A DNA stretch of 41,149 nucleotides from DATNPH01 sp036703315 (GTDB lineage: Bacteria; Cyanobacteriota; Cyanobacteriia; Cyanobacteriales; Coleofasciculaceae). Below the pieces are notes generated by a model. That model was not told the origin of the DNA. It worked only from the letters and a program-made list of their open reading frames with translations, and did not search any database. The stretch spans positions 1 to 41,149 of the forward strand of contig DATNPH010000212.1 of the NCBI GenBank assembly GCA_036703315.1. The letters are read 5' to 3'. Each line of letters starts with the position of its first letter. Within the stretch, counting starts at the first letter, position 1. A program made the position numbers and the translations under genes. Shown here piece by piece: positions 32,364-39,851 of the stretch.

Positions 32364-33191
32364 ATGAACATTCTCAGCGATCTCCTTTCTGGGCCTCTTC
32401 AATCATCCCCCCCTAAGAAGCAACGCCGCGCCATTGAAATCAAGTCGCAACGTGAAATCACCATAATGCGTCAGGCAGCGAAAATTGTTGCAACCGTGTT
32501 GAAAGAGATTTCAGAGCTAGTCCAGCCAGGTATGACGACGGCTGACCTAGATGCTTATGCCGAGAAACGCATCCGGGAACTGGGGGCAGTTCCTAGCCTC
32601 AAAGGATACAACGGCTTTCCTGCCACTCTCTGTACCAGCCTTAATCATGAGGCTGTGCATGGCATCCCTAGCAACAAAAGAGTGATTCACTCGGGTGATG
32701 TTCTCAAGGTAGATACCTGCGCTTACTACCAGGGTTTTCACGGTGACTCTTGCATCACGCTTTCCGTCGGTGATGTCTCTCCAGAAGCCACAAAATTAAT
32801 TCGCATAACGGAGGAAGCGCTTTACAAAGGCATTGAGCAAGTCAAAGCCGGAAATTATTTGATGGATATTGCTGGTGCTGTGCAAGACCATGTGGAAGCG
32901 AATGGTTTCAGCATCGTGGAAGATTTAACAGGTCACGGCGTGGGACGGAATTTGCACGAAGAACCTTCCGTTTTCTTCTTCCGCACCCGCGAGATGCCAA
33001 ATGTGAAGCTTCGAGCTGGAATGACTATAACGATTGAACCGATTGTAAGTTCGGGTTCTAAGCACACGCGCTTGTTACCCGATCGCTGGACTATAGTAAC
33101 CGTTGATAATTCTCTAGCGGCTCAGTTTGAGCATACGGTACTCGTGACAGAAGATGGCTGCGAAATTTTGAGCGATCGCACAAAGGTCTAG
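32364..33191 (+). CDS. map: Methionine aminopeptidase, type I
   Basis: Removes the starting Met from new proteins. The 275 residues begin with a 25-residue extension, then IEIKSQREITIMRQAAKIV. Metal ligands are visible in LKVDTCAYYQGFHGDSCITLSV (two Asp), GHGVGRNLHEEP (His) and GMTITIEPIV (Glu), with a last Glu in QFEHTVLVTEDG. The substrate-pocket His of NHEAVHGIP is present. The N-terminal extension is common in one of the several cyanobacterial Map copies. The start follows no strong Shine-Dalgarno. Confidence 0.93.
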   Translation: MNILSDLLSGPLQSSPPKKQRRAIEIKSQREITIMRQAAKIVATVLKEISELVQPGMTTADLDAYAEKRIRELGAVPSLKGYNGFPATLCTSLNHEAVHGIPSNKRVIHSGDVLKVDTCAYYQGFHGDSCITLSVGDVSPEATKLIRITEEALYKGIEQVKAGNYLMDIAGAVQDHVEANGFSIVEDLTGHGVGRNLHEEPSVFFFRTREMPNVKLRAGMTITIEPIVSSGSKHTRLLPDRWTIVTVDNSLAAQFEHTVLVTEDGCEILSDRTKV

Positions 33192-33245
33192 TTACTGGGA
33201 TTGTTGCTTTCGGACGCATCCCGTCTTGACAAATTTACCCACAGC

Positions 33246-33269
33246 AGGGGCGCAAGGCCTTGCGCCCCT
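33246..33269. repeat. Perfect 24-base palindrome
   Basis: AGGGGCGCAAGG is followed directly by its exact reverse complement CCTTGCGCCCCT. It lies 55 bases after map and 110 before psb35. The GGGGCGCAAGGC text is a repeat type I know from many cyanobacterial intergenic regions. It could end map transcription as a hairpin but lacks a T-run. Confidence 0.85.
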
Positions 33270-33299
33270 AGTGGGTTGACTTTCTCTAGTACTGACAAC

Positions 33300-33328
33300 T
33301 TGACACTTTGAAAAGCAATTGTTACATT
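33300..33328 (+). promoter_or_regulatory. Sigma-70-type promoter of psb35
   Basis: TTGACA at 33300-33305 and TACATT at 33323-33328 are separated by 17 bases, the optimal spacing. Transcription would begin near 33335, some 45 bases before the psb35 ATG, fitting a strong constitutive or light-regulated promoter. Confidence 0.6.
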
Positions 33329-33379
33329 AATTTACATAGACAGTTACAAAACTAAACATTCTTTGACGAGAAAGTATCC

Positions 33380-33610
33380 ATGACTATCCTGATTGCCTTA
33401 TTTATCGTTGGTTGGGTTGCAGCGGCTGTCATCGGTACCCAAGCTTACTTCCGAGGAGAGCAGTCCAAGCCTATCCATGAGCGTAACTGGCGTTCCGAGT
33501 CCTTTGAAAAGCTAGCTGAATCGGTTACTGGTACTGGAATAGACTACAGCCAACGTACTCCTGCTTTTGAGGTGGACGCTTACTCAAGCAAACTTCTGCC
33601 TAACCAATAG
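33380..33610 (+). CDS. psb35: Photosystem II assembly protein Psb35-like
   Basis: A 76-residue protein with one N-terminal membrane helix (MTILIALFIVGWVAAAVIGTQ) followed by YFRGEQSKPIHERNWRSESFEKLAESVTG. This agrees with the cyanobacterial Psb35 family as I recall it (Ssl2148 in Synechocystis), a small thylakoid protein associated with CP47 and high-light-inducible proteins. The last 25 residues are less conserved. A consensus promoter lies upstream. A hairpin (GGGTAG/CTACCC, 33615-33633) follows the stop. If the name is wrong it remains a small single-helix thylakoid-type protein. Confidence 0.72.
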   Translation: MTILIALFIVGWVAAAVIGTQAYFRGEQSKPIHERNWRSESFEKLAESVTGTGIDYSQRTPAFEVDAYSSKLLPNQ

Positions 33611-33660
33611 GAACGGGTAGACAATGCCTACCCTTAAGACAAACTAATCTGCAACTGCAT

Positions 33661-33690
33661 AACGCCGCCGTAAAACTTATCGGCGGCGTT
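33661..33690 (-). terminator. Hairpin overlapping the hisIE stop
   Basis: AACGCCGCCG and CGGCGGCGTT form an exact 10-base stem around a 10-base loop. The loop contains the TAA stop of hisIE, and the 5' arm on the minus strand encodes the last Arg codons. It probably stabilises or ends the transcript, without a T-run. Confidence 0.65.
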
Positions 33691-34327
33691 GTTGTAATTT
33701 GCGATAAAGAGCTTTTAATTCAACGCCGTGGTGAGCTAAGGCAACTAGTGTGTGGTAGAACAAGTCAGCCGCTTCCCCTGCGATCGCATCCTTGTCATCA
33801 TCCTTACAAGCCATTACAACTTCAGCTGACTCTTCGCCAATTTTTTTAAGAATCTTGTTATCTCCCCCAGCAAAAAGCTTGCAGGTGTAGGAGTCTTCTA
33901 CTGGGTTGTCACGGCGATCGCGTATCACCTCAAAAACCTGTGACAAGGTATCGGCTGGAGGTGGCGCTTTTGTCCCATCGACTTGATGAAAGCAGCTACG
34001 CTCACCTGTATGGCAAGCAATATCACCAATTTGCTCAACAGTGACTAATAAGGCATCACTATCACAGTCATAACGGAGCGATCGTACTTTCTGAACATGA
34101 CCTGATGTCGCCCCTTTATGCCATAGCTCACTACGAGAGCGGCTCCAAAACCACGTATCTCCAGTTTCTAGAGTTTTCTGCAACGACTCTCGATTCATCC
34201 AAGCCATCATCAAGACAGTGCCATCCAGGTAATCCTGTACAATCGCTGGCACTAATCCCTGTTCGTTGTAGCGGATTTGGTCAACCGGAATAGCTTGGCT
34301 CAAAGCAGTAGGTTCAGCAGATGGCAT
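33677..34327 (-). CDS. hisIE: Bifunctional phosphoribosyl-AMP cyclohydrolase / phosphoribosyl-ATP pyrophosphatase
   Basis: Catalyses steps 2 and 3 of histidine synthesis. The 216 residues contain the HisI domain first (about 20-115: VPAIVQDYLDGTVLMMAWMN, SRSELWHKGATSGHVQ, then DCDSDALLVTVEQIG and CHTGERSCFH, with zinc Cys/His and Mg-binding Asp residues). The HisE domain follows (about 125-216: LFAGGDNKILKKIGEESAEVVMA and EAADLFYHTLVALAHHGVEL). The fusion in this order is usual in many bacteria. It stands alone, as is common for his genes in cyanobacteria. Confidence 0.95.
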   Translation of the reverse strand: MPSAEPTALSQAIPVDQIRYNEQGLVPAIVQDYLDGTVLMMAWMNRESLQKTLETGDTWFWSRSRSELWHKGATSGHVQKVRSLRYDCDSDALLVTVEQIGDIACHTGERSCFHQVDGTKAPPPADTLSQVFEVIRDRRDNPVEDSYTCKLFAGGDNKILKKIGEESAEVVMACKDDDKDAIAGEAADLFYHTLVALAHHGVELKALYRKLQQRRR

Positions 34328-34514
34328 CGCAGTAGCAATATCTTCACTTGTTCAACATACCATCTCCAGACCAATGCTGAAATTTACCATGGTACTAGTT
34401 CAAGCAACCGTCTAGTTGCCACATCCAGGAGGTTGTAAGTCAGTTGTCTACGATACTATTGTGAATAAGTCAGCTGCTTTGTACTTCACCAAGTAGGGTA
34501 ACTACGCCTTGGCT

Positions 34515-34694
34515 TTAAACAAAATTTCTAGCTGATTGCATTCTCACTGCTTTTATAGCAACCTGATGAGCCTTCGCGGCTTCTCCATACCACTGAATCG
34601 TAGAGTTAAAGGCAGCTCGGTACAGTTCCTGTGCTGCCTCGGATAAGCGATCGCGGATCTCTAAAGGTAAGTCTTGATTCGTCTTGTAGAACAT
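34515..34694 (-). CDS. ChaB-like small protein
   Basis: A 59-residue frame beginning MFYKTNQDLPLEIRDRLSEAAQELYRAAFN, with WYGEAAKAHQVAIKAVR after it. This closely follows the ChaB pattern (YKTNQDLPxxVRxxLPxxAQxIYxxAFN, ending AHxVAWAAVK). ChaB was named with a cation antiporter in E. coli; its role is not settled. The protein is helical and soluble. It is short enough to be missed by length filters. The ATG has only a weak GAGATT upstream. It ends in TAA and lies between hisIE and hemL. Confidence 0.8.
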   Translation of the reverse strand: MFYKTNQDLPLEIRDRLSEAAQELYRAAFNSTIQWYGEAAKAHQVAIKAVRMQSARNFV

Positions 34695-34800
34695 AATCTC
34701 AATTTATGCTAAGTGAGATAATCAACTAGCATAGGAATTCTAAACAAGGCGTACAACTATCCACAGATAGACTTTTTAACGTCCTACTAAGGAGACAAGC

Positions 34801-36099
34801 TTGGTTAATACCACCATTAAAACCACCCAATCAGAACAAATCTTCGCCGCTGCGCAAAAGCTGATGCCAGGAGGAGTGAATTCCCCAGTCCGGGCTTTCA
34901 AATCCGTGGGAGGACAACCCATCGTCTTTGACCGAGTCAAAGGTGCCTACATTTGGGATGTCGATGGCAACCAGTACATTGACTATGTGGGAACCTGGGG
35001 CCCAGCAATTTGTGGTCATGCCCATCCGGAAGTGATTGCTGCTTTGCACGAGGCTTTGGAAAAAGGTACTAGCTTTGGTGCCCCCTCAGTGCTGGAAAAT
35101 GTGTTGGCATCAATGGTTATTGATGCCGTCCCTAGCATTGAAATGGTGAGATTTGTGAATTCTGGGACAGAAGCCTGTATGGCGATTATACGCCTGATGC
35201 GGGCCTTTACTGGGCGTGACAAAATCATCAAATTTGAAGGCTGTTACCACGGTCACGCAGATATGCTCTTGGTTAAAGCAGGTTCTGGCGTTGCCACTTT
35301 GGGCTTACCCGACTCCCCCGGTGTTCCCAAGTCTGCCACTAGCAATACCGTAACCGCACCTTACAATGATCTCGAAGCCGTCAGAGCTATATTTGAAGCC
35401 CATCCGGATGAAATCGCCGGTGTAATTCTGGAGCCAGTTGTTGGGAATGCTGGCTTTATTCCCCCTGACGCTGGGTTCTTAGAAGGCTTGCGGGTACTAA
35501 CCCAGGAGTATGGGGCGTTACTAGTGTTTGATGAAGTGATGACTGGCTTCCGGATTGCCTATGGCGGCGCTCAGGAAAGATTTGGTGTTACACCTGACCT
35601 GACAACACTGGGCAAGGTTATCGGCGGCGGCTTACCCGTCGGAGCCTACGGCGGACGTAAAGATATTATGTCAATGGTGGCACCGGCTGGCCCAATGTAC
35701 CAGGCTGGAACGCTCTCTGGTAATCCTCTAGCAATGACAGCAGGGATTAAGACGCTGGAGTTGCTACAAAGACCAGGCACCTATGAACAGCTAGACAAAA
35801 TTACCAAGAAGCTGTCAGACGGTCTCCAGCAAATTGCCAAGGAAACGGGTCACGAAGTTTACGGGGGGCAAATCAGCGCGATGTTTGGTCTGTTCTTCAC
35901 AGGTGAACCTGTTCACAACTATGAAGACGCCAAAAAGTCGGATTTAGCGAAGTTCAGCCGCTTCCATCGCGGTATGTTGGAGCACGGTGTTTACCTGGCA
36001 CCGTCTCAGTTTGAAGCAGGATTTACTTCTCTGGCTCATACCGATGAAGATATTGATCGCACTTTAGAAGCAGCGCGGGAAGTTATGTCAAGTCTGTAA
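34801..36099 (+). CDS. hemL: Glutamate-1-semialdehyde 2,1-aminomutase
   Basis: PLP-dependent enzyme that makes 5-aminolevulinate, the precursor of heme and chlorophyll. The 432 residues match the family: AAQKLMPGGVNSPVRAFKSV, FVNSGTEACMAIIRLMRAFTGR, YHGHADMLLVKAGSG, FDEVMTGFRIAYGG and the PLP lysine in LTTLGKVIGGGLPVGAYGG. The start is TTG, supported by AAGGAGACAAGC seven or so bases upstream and by the usual cyanobacterial MVNTT N terminus. A 14-base stem hairpin follows the stop. The gene is a single unit. Confidence 0.95.
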   Translation: MVNTTIKTTQSEQIFAAAQKLMPGGVNSPVRAFKSVGGQPIVFDRVKGAYIWDVDGNQYIDYVGTWGPAICGHAHPEVIAALHEALEKGTSFGAPSVLENVLASMVIDAVPSIEMVRFVNSGTEACMAIIRLMRAFTGRDKIIKFEGCYHGHADMLLVKAGSGVATLGLPDSPGVPKSATSNTVTAPYNDLEAVRAIFEAHPDEIAGVILEPVVGNAGFIPPDAGFLEGLRVLTQEYGALLVFDEVMTGFRIAYGGAQERFGVTPDLTTLGKVIGGGLPVGAYGGRKDIMSMVAPAGPMYQAGTLSGNPLAMTAGIKTLELLQRPGTYEQLDKITKKLSDGLQQIAKETGHEVYGGQISAMFGLFFTGEPVHNYEDAKKSDLAKFSRFHRGMLEHGVYLAPSQFEAGFTSLAHTDEDIDRTLEAAREVMSSL

Positions 36100-36106
36100 T
36101 TTGATC

Positions 36107-36165
36107 AGGGATTTCGGCTTCACTTCAGTTTGAGATTTTTAATCGATAATTAAGCCGAAATCCCT
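36107..36165 (+). terminator. Long hairpin after hemL
   Basis: AGGGATTTCGGCTT at 36107-36120 and AAGCCGAAATCCCT at 36152-36165 are exact reverse complements (14 bases), with a 31-base A+T-rich loop. It begins eight bases after the hemL stop. Without a T-run it may act as a terminator with factor help, or as a 3' stabiliser. Confidence 0.65.
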
Positions 36166-36446
36166 ACGAAATAAGACACGATATTAGAAAGAAAAAGACA
36201 AAAATTGTAGTCTAGTTGCCTCGCCTGCACCTATAGATAATACTAATGGGTCTTAAAAATGACACAAATAGTCAAGGTAGTAGGTTGTAGCGCCTTTCCT
36301 AAAACCTACTACCTAAAACCTAATCACCGATAAGTGTTAAACGTTTAACCAAATGGCATAAGCAGGCAAGATGCCTGAACTACTTTTGCAAAATCGGCAT
36401 GTACCAGGCATTAATAAATTAATGCGAACCATTGCTTCGCTTTAGC
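36166..36446. other. Gene-free stretch with an inverted repeat
   Basis: No gene. An inverted repeat at 36276-36313 has arms GGTAGTAGGTT and AACCTACTACC (11 bases) and is followed by related CTAAAACCTAATC text, typical of dispersed repeats based on GTAGTAGGTTTTAGG. The rest is mixed A+T-rich sequence. Confidence 0.55.
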
Positions 36447-36692
36447 CTAAGTCGTAGCTGAGTGTCTAGCAGAACCCGATTGTACAATTTTTTTGAGTTG
36501 CTCTTTCAATTCAGTTGGGAGGTATCTTAAAGCACTCCCCTGCCATCCTCTTGTTCCTTGATATTCTAGATGTCCACAATAGATGTCTCCCTTGTGAATA
36601 TGCCAACCCCAGTTGGCTGGAATCACCTCATATTCAGTCATACTCTGAGTTAAGTAGAGCGTAATTGCCTCAAGATTCTGTCGGAATTTCAT
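36447..36692 (-). CDS. Small hypothetical protein
   Basis: An 81-residue protein with an ATG start (MKFRQNLEAITLYLTQSM) behind AACAGGCT. The middle has alternating aromatic and Gly residues (ANWGWHIHKGDIYCGHLEYQGTRGW), suggesting a small beta-rich domain, and the end is a charged helix (LPTELKEQLKKIV). No family is recognised. It looks conserved in style rather than random, but the call rests only on length and composition. Confidence 0.5.
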   Translation of the reverse strand: MKFRQNLEAITLYLTQSMTEYEVIPANWGWHIHKGDIYCGHLEYQGTRGWQGSALRYLPTELKEQLKKIVQSGSARHSATT

Positions 36693-36962
36693 AGCCTGTT
36701 TATAAGTTCAAATCTTTCTCTACAAACAACATAAGTGTTTGGTTTATAAGTAAATAGTCTCTCCAAGACTAGCTACTTAACCCCTTTCTTTAGAGTTATT
36801 TGGGTAGTTGCTTAAGAGTGAGATTGGCTAGGAATCTGATGGCAAAATGTAGCCTTAGCTTAAATCTTAAGATTGAAGCCTAGTCATGCCGATTGTCCAT
36901 CTAGGGGTATAGCCTCACCTAATCATCAGTAGAGAAAGGATGGAGAGCATGCAAAATCTAGC

Positions 36963-37436
36963 CTAAAGTTTTATTGGACGCTTGGGGTTTGGCGGTATAT
37001 ACGAAAGCTTTCCAGATAGACGCTCGGAGCGACTACGGGAAGAAGGAGTACTAGGAGCAGAGGGCTGCCGCCAGAGGAGTAACGGAATGCTAAGGGCACC
37101 AAGGAGAATGACGACTCCTGCGGTGAGCCAAACCATTAGGCGCGTCGGCTGATAGTTGGCTTGCTCAATTTGCCAGAAGACCTGGTTGTAACGCCACACG
37201 GCAAGGATAATAAAGATGATTCCGACGAGCACCAGACCAACACCGAGGCTTTGGGAGCTGATGTAGGAGTTGGTTGGGGTATCTTGCGCAGTGAGACGGA
37301 TTTGCAGTTCATGCAAAAATAGGCCAAAGCGAGCGATCGCAAAACCAAACCCAATTAAAGCAACAGAGGTACGCAGCCAAGCTAAGAAGGTACGCTCGTT
37401 AGCTTGATGCTCTCGCTGGCGGTCAATTTTTGACAT
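36963..37436 (-). CDS. DUF202 (YidH-type) membrane protein
   Basis: A 157-residue protein with the DUF202 signature NERTFLAWLRTSVALIGFGFAIARFGL at residues about 13-40. It has three membrane helices: the signature one, LGVGLVLVGIIFIILAVW and LTAGVVILLGALSIPLLLW. The C-terminal 25 residues are basic and disordered. The family has no known activity. It lies 65 bases downstream of the YajQ gene on the same strand and may share its transcript. Confidence 0.88.
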   Translation of the reverse strand: MSKIDRQREHQANERTFLAWLRTSVALIGFGFAIARFGLFLHELQIRLTAQDTPTNSYISSQSLGVGLVLVGIIFIILAVWRYNQVFWQIEQANYQPTRLMVWLTAGVVILLGALSIPLLLWRQPSAPSTPSSRSRSERLSGKLSYIPPNPKRPIKL

Positions 37437-37501
37437 CGGAGCCTGTCTACTTTGTAGATGCTATGTCATTGTTTTGGAAAACTTAAAATGACTGTTTCGC
37501 T

Positions 37502-37996
37502 CTAGCGATAGTTAGTAAATTGTAGAGCAACGGGCAGATCTTCCTGCTTCAGTCGCTGGATAACTATTTGCAAGTCGTCTTTAGATTTACTAGAAACTCT
37601 GAGTGCATCTCCTTGAATGGTGGCTTGGGCCTTCTTAGCGAATTCGTCTCGAATCAGCTTGGTGATTTGTTTACCTATCTCCTGGCTAATTCCTTTTTTG
37701 AGCTTAATTTCTTGGCGGACGCGATTGCCGCTGGCTGATTCGACTTTGCCGTAGTCGAAGATTTTCTGCGAGAGGTTGCGCTTAGCCGCTTTGGTACGAA
37801 GGATGGTATGAACGGCGTCGAGGGTGAATTCGCTATCGGTATTCACCGTAATTGCTTCATCACCCAACTCTACGGTTGTCTTAGTGTCCTTCAGGTCGTA
37901 GCGGCTGCCGATTTCGCGCACAGTTTGGTCTACTGCATTGACCAACTCTTGTCGGTCAAAGTCGCTGACAATATCAAATGAATAACTAGAAGCCAT
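37502..37996 (-). CDS. YajQ family nucleotide-binding protein
   Basis: A 164-residue YajQ (DUF520) protein. It opens SYSFDIVSDFDRQELVNAVDQ and has SRYDLKDTKTTVEL and the central KAAKRNLSQKIFDYGKVE block. Some members bind cyclic di-GMP and act with transcription factors; others bind nucleic acids or nucleotides. Length matches E. coli YajQ. It precedes the DUF202 gene. It could link to the cyclic nucleotide enzymes of the window, but no sequence evidence supports that. Confidence 0.92.
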   Translation of the reverse strand: MASSYSFDIVSDFDRQELVNAVDQTVREIGSRYDLKDTKTTVELGDEAITVNTDSEFTLDAVHTILRTKAAKRNLSQKIFDYGKVESASGNRVRQEIKLKKGISQEIGKQITKLIRDEFAKKAQATIQGDALRVSSKSKDDLQIVIQRLKQEDLPVALQFTNYR

Positions 37997-38074
37997 AAAC
38001 TACAGAGATTAGAGATAGTGGTTGATTACTAACAACTAGCAACCCACAGCTAAAAACTCAAGACTTAAATCTGA

Positions 38075-38500
38075 TCAGGACAACTTGAGCAGACTATTCG
38101 CACTCAGTAGGCTCAGGACGAAGAGGATAGCGCTGCAAGCAGAGCCGATGACGAACATTAGCGATCGCGCCAAGGGTATATTGAAAATATAGAATGCTGA
38201 GTAGAGTAATCGAGAAATTACAAATGTGATCGCCGCTCCTATTGCTAAAGACGAATTTTGACCCGTTACATAAGCCATCACCGCCCCTATGGCGAAGATC
38301 GTAAACGTTTCAAACGAGTTCTGGTGAGCCCAAGTCGCTCGCTGTGCATAGGGAGGCAACTTGTCAAACATGGCACGAGGTGCGCCTATGTCGTATCCCA
38401 CAGTCACACGAGCATATGCCACTACCAAAAACGGTAGATAAATCAGCGCAGCAGCTACGGCAATACAATCAAGTAGAACTGCTGAATCTTGTAGATTCAT
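38075..38500 (-). CDS. MAPEG family membrane protein
   Basis: A 141-residue protein with four membrane helices, of the MAPEG family (microsomal glutathione transferase-like). The conserved core reads RATWAHQNSFETFTIFAIGAVMAYVTG, with AIGAAITFVISRLLYSAFYI in helix 3. Such proteins use or bind glutathione; bacterial members are rarely characterised. Its ATG comes three bases after the stop of the DprA-like gene, so the two are cotranscribed. Confidence 0.88.
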   Translation of the reverse strand: MNLQDSAVLLDCIAVAAALIYLPFLVVAYARVTVGYDIGAPRAMFDKLPPYAQRATWAHQNSFETFTIFAIGAVMAYVTGQNSSLAIGAAITFVISRLLYSAFYIFNIPLARSLMFVIGSACSAILFVLSLLSANSLLKLS

Positions 38501-38503
38501 GTG

Positions 38504-39007
38504 TTAATCAAAATAGAACAGAGTGACAACCTTGCGTTGGTCTTCTGCCTCCTCGCAGGTTTTTAGCAAAGTTCGGCTATCATGAAACGCGAAGCAAATC
38601 AGTTGCTGGCATCGGGAAACAATTTCCTGATTGCATAGCGCACTTGCTTCACCAAGAGACAGATGATCGTTTTCGGGATTTTCCACCAAATGCATTACCT
38701 TTTCTAGCTGCTCCCGTGATTCTCGTGGTTGACGCTCTAGGCTTTGGGGTAAAATCACGGTCAGCAGTGCCGGATCAGCACGCATAGCGCCCCGAATTGC
38801 TGCTGCGTTGGTGCCGATCGCACCAGACGTCATGAGACGATTGCCCTCTAAAACTAGGGCATAGCTCATCATCTCGATTAGATTTTGATGGGTAATGGGA
38901 ACATGACGCGACCCCAAGATAGCAATCCGCTTAGAGCCGGTTTGCTGGATCGTCGCAAGTTCTTGCGCTAATGTATCGATACCAGAGATGCCTACTGATT
39001 GAGTCAA
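38504..39007 (-). CDS. DprA/SMF-like Rossmann protein
   Basis: A 167-residue protein with a Rossmann-type nucleotide-binding core: KRIAILGSRHVPI, then LVLEGNRLMTSGAIGTNAAAIRGAM, like the GSR and SGGAxGID motifs of DprA, which loads RecA on single-stranded DNA during transformation. It is about half the size of a full DprA and lacks the C-terminal DNA-binding domain, and the Asp of GID is Thr here. A nucleotide-binding relative is the safest reading. The start is TTG, as no ATG occurs between it and the upstream stop. Confidence 0.65.
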   Translation of the reverse strand: MTQSVGISGIDTLAQELATIQQTGSKRIAILGSRHVPITHQNLIEMMSYALVLEGNRLMTSGAIGTNAAAIRGAMRADPALLTVILPQSLERQPRESREQLEKVMHLVENPENDHLSLGEASALCNQEIVSRCQQLICFAFHDSRTLLKTCEEAEDQRKVVTLFYFD

Positions 39008-39165
39008 AGATGCTGGCTTTGGCTGAACAACCCAGATATTTTAGCAAAAGCCGTTGCTTTTACAACGGGCTAAGCCTACTTTTGGTCATCGATCTACCGC
39101 CATATCTTCTCAAGTTTTATAAATGGCAGTTTCACTTAAATTTGTGTTATAGTCATCTATTGTGC

Positions 39166-39239
<74 letters not shown>

Positions 39240-39360
39240 TTTTCATGATTGAGGAAGATTGATCGCTGTCGAAATTTCTGAAGTCAAGCTTGGATAAGCG
39301 ATTTGAACTTTTGACGGCTCCCTGGAGTTTTCGCTCCCGCTTTGACCCGTCAAAAAATAT

Positions 39361-39458
39361 TGTAAGGGTGGATTCCTCCTTGCTCGAAGGTGATTGGGTA
39401 GCCACCACTGCGGTATACCCGCATCCTTATTACTGGGGGCGCACCTAATTCCTGTCCT
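39361..39458 (-). ncRNA. Type V-K tracrRNA 3'-half remnant
   Basis: Read on the minus strand, this stretch contains, in order, GACAGGAATTAGGTGCGC, CCCAGTAATAAGGATGCGGG, TACCGCAGTGGTGGCTACCC, AATCACCTTCGAGCAAGG and AGGAATCCACCC. From memory, that is the order and text of the second half of the published Cas12k (type V-K CAST) tracrRNA of Scytonema, with compensating changes in its stems. The last element is the anti-repeat that pairs with crRNA. The 5' half is missing; its left edge is fused to a cas12k fragment. Whether it is transcribed is unknown. Two motifs ending GTCAAAG or GTCAAAAG lie downstream at 39340-39351 and 39308-39323 and may be degraded crRNA repeat ends. Confidence 0.8.
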
Positions 39459-39680
39459 TTTTTCACCCAATAGCTGTCGGATACTCCGGTAGGCTAAGAC
39501 TTGACCCGTCATGGCATCGACTACCGCTACTGTTGCAGGTTTTTCAAGTCCTAAACTGACCCCAATGAGAATGTTCGATTGACCCTGATAAAAGGGCATG
39601 TTGGGACGGGGGAAGGGGTTGTTAATTCGGGCGAGTGTGGAGTTTTTGCGCTTGATAAAGGCTTGCTGTTTTTCGTTTAA
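39459..39680 (-). pseudogene. cas12k: cas12k fragment (RuvC-I region)
   Basis: 74 codons read LNEKQQAFIKRKNSTLARIN, then NPFPRPNMPFYQG, then ILIGVSLGLEKPATVAVVDA and VLAYRSIRQLLGEK. The block GVSLGLEKPATVAVVDA is the RuvC-I region of Cas12k, the RNA-guided but cleavage-inactive effector of type V-K CAST transposons. The full protein is about 640 residues. Upstream the homology ends at a TAG at 39681-39683; downstream the frame runs into tracrRNA-like sequence, so the rest of RuvC and the C terminus are deleted. An apparent longer frame to 39243 is only readthrough of the RNA region. Confidence 0.85.
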
Positions 39681-39702
39681 CTAATTCGCCAGGAAGTCCC
39701 CC

Positions 39703-39755
39703 GCTATAGCCAAGGCGGACATATCGAGCGCAGCGAGTACCGCCTTGGCTATAGC
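39703..39755. repeat. Long inverted repeat before TnpB element
   Basis: GCTATAGCCAAGGCGG (39703-39718) and CCGCCTTGGCTATAGC (39740-39755) are exact reverse complements (16 bases) with a 21-base loop. The flanks add CCC on the left and CGGG on the right. It lies 23 bases past the end of the cas12k homology and 96 bases before the TnpB start. It may be the left-end hairpin of the TnpB element or a separate small repeat that broke cas12k. Confidence 0.85.
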
Positions 39756-39851
39756 GCGGGATGAAAGGCGAGAAAAACTCCGTCCCTCCGTTTTTCAAAT
39801 CTTTCTGATTGTTTTACTGGAATATATATAATGCATTAAGGAGGAATTGAG

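Noticed and set aside
39243..39458. Continuation of the cas12k reading frame to 39243 as a protein end (GIRCAPSNKDAGIPQWW and onward)
   Set aside because: This part reads as tracrRNA-like sequence on the same strand; the frame is open only by chance and has no similarity to Cas12k beyond LGEK.
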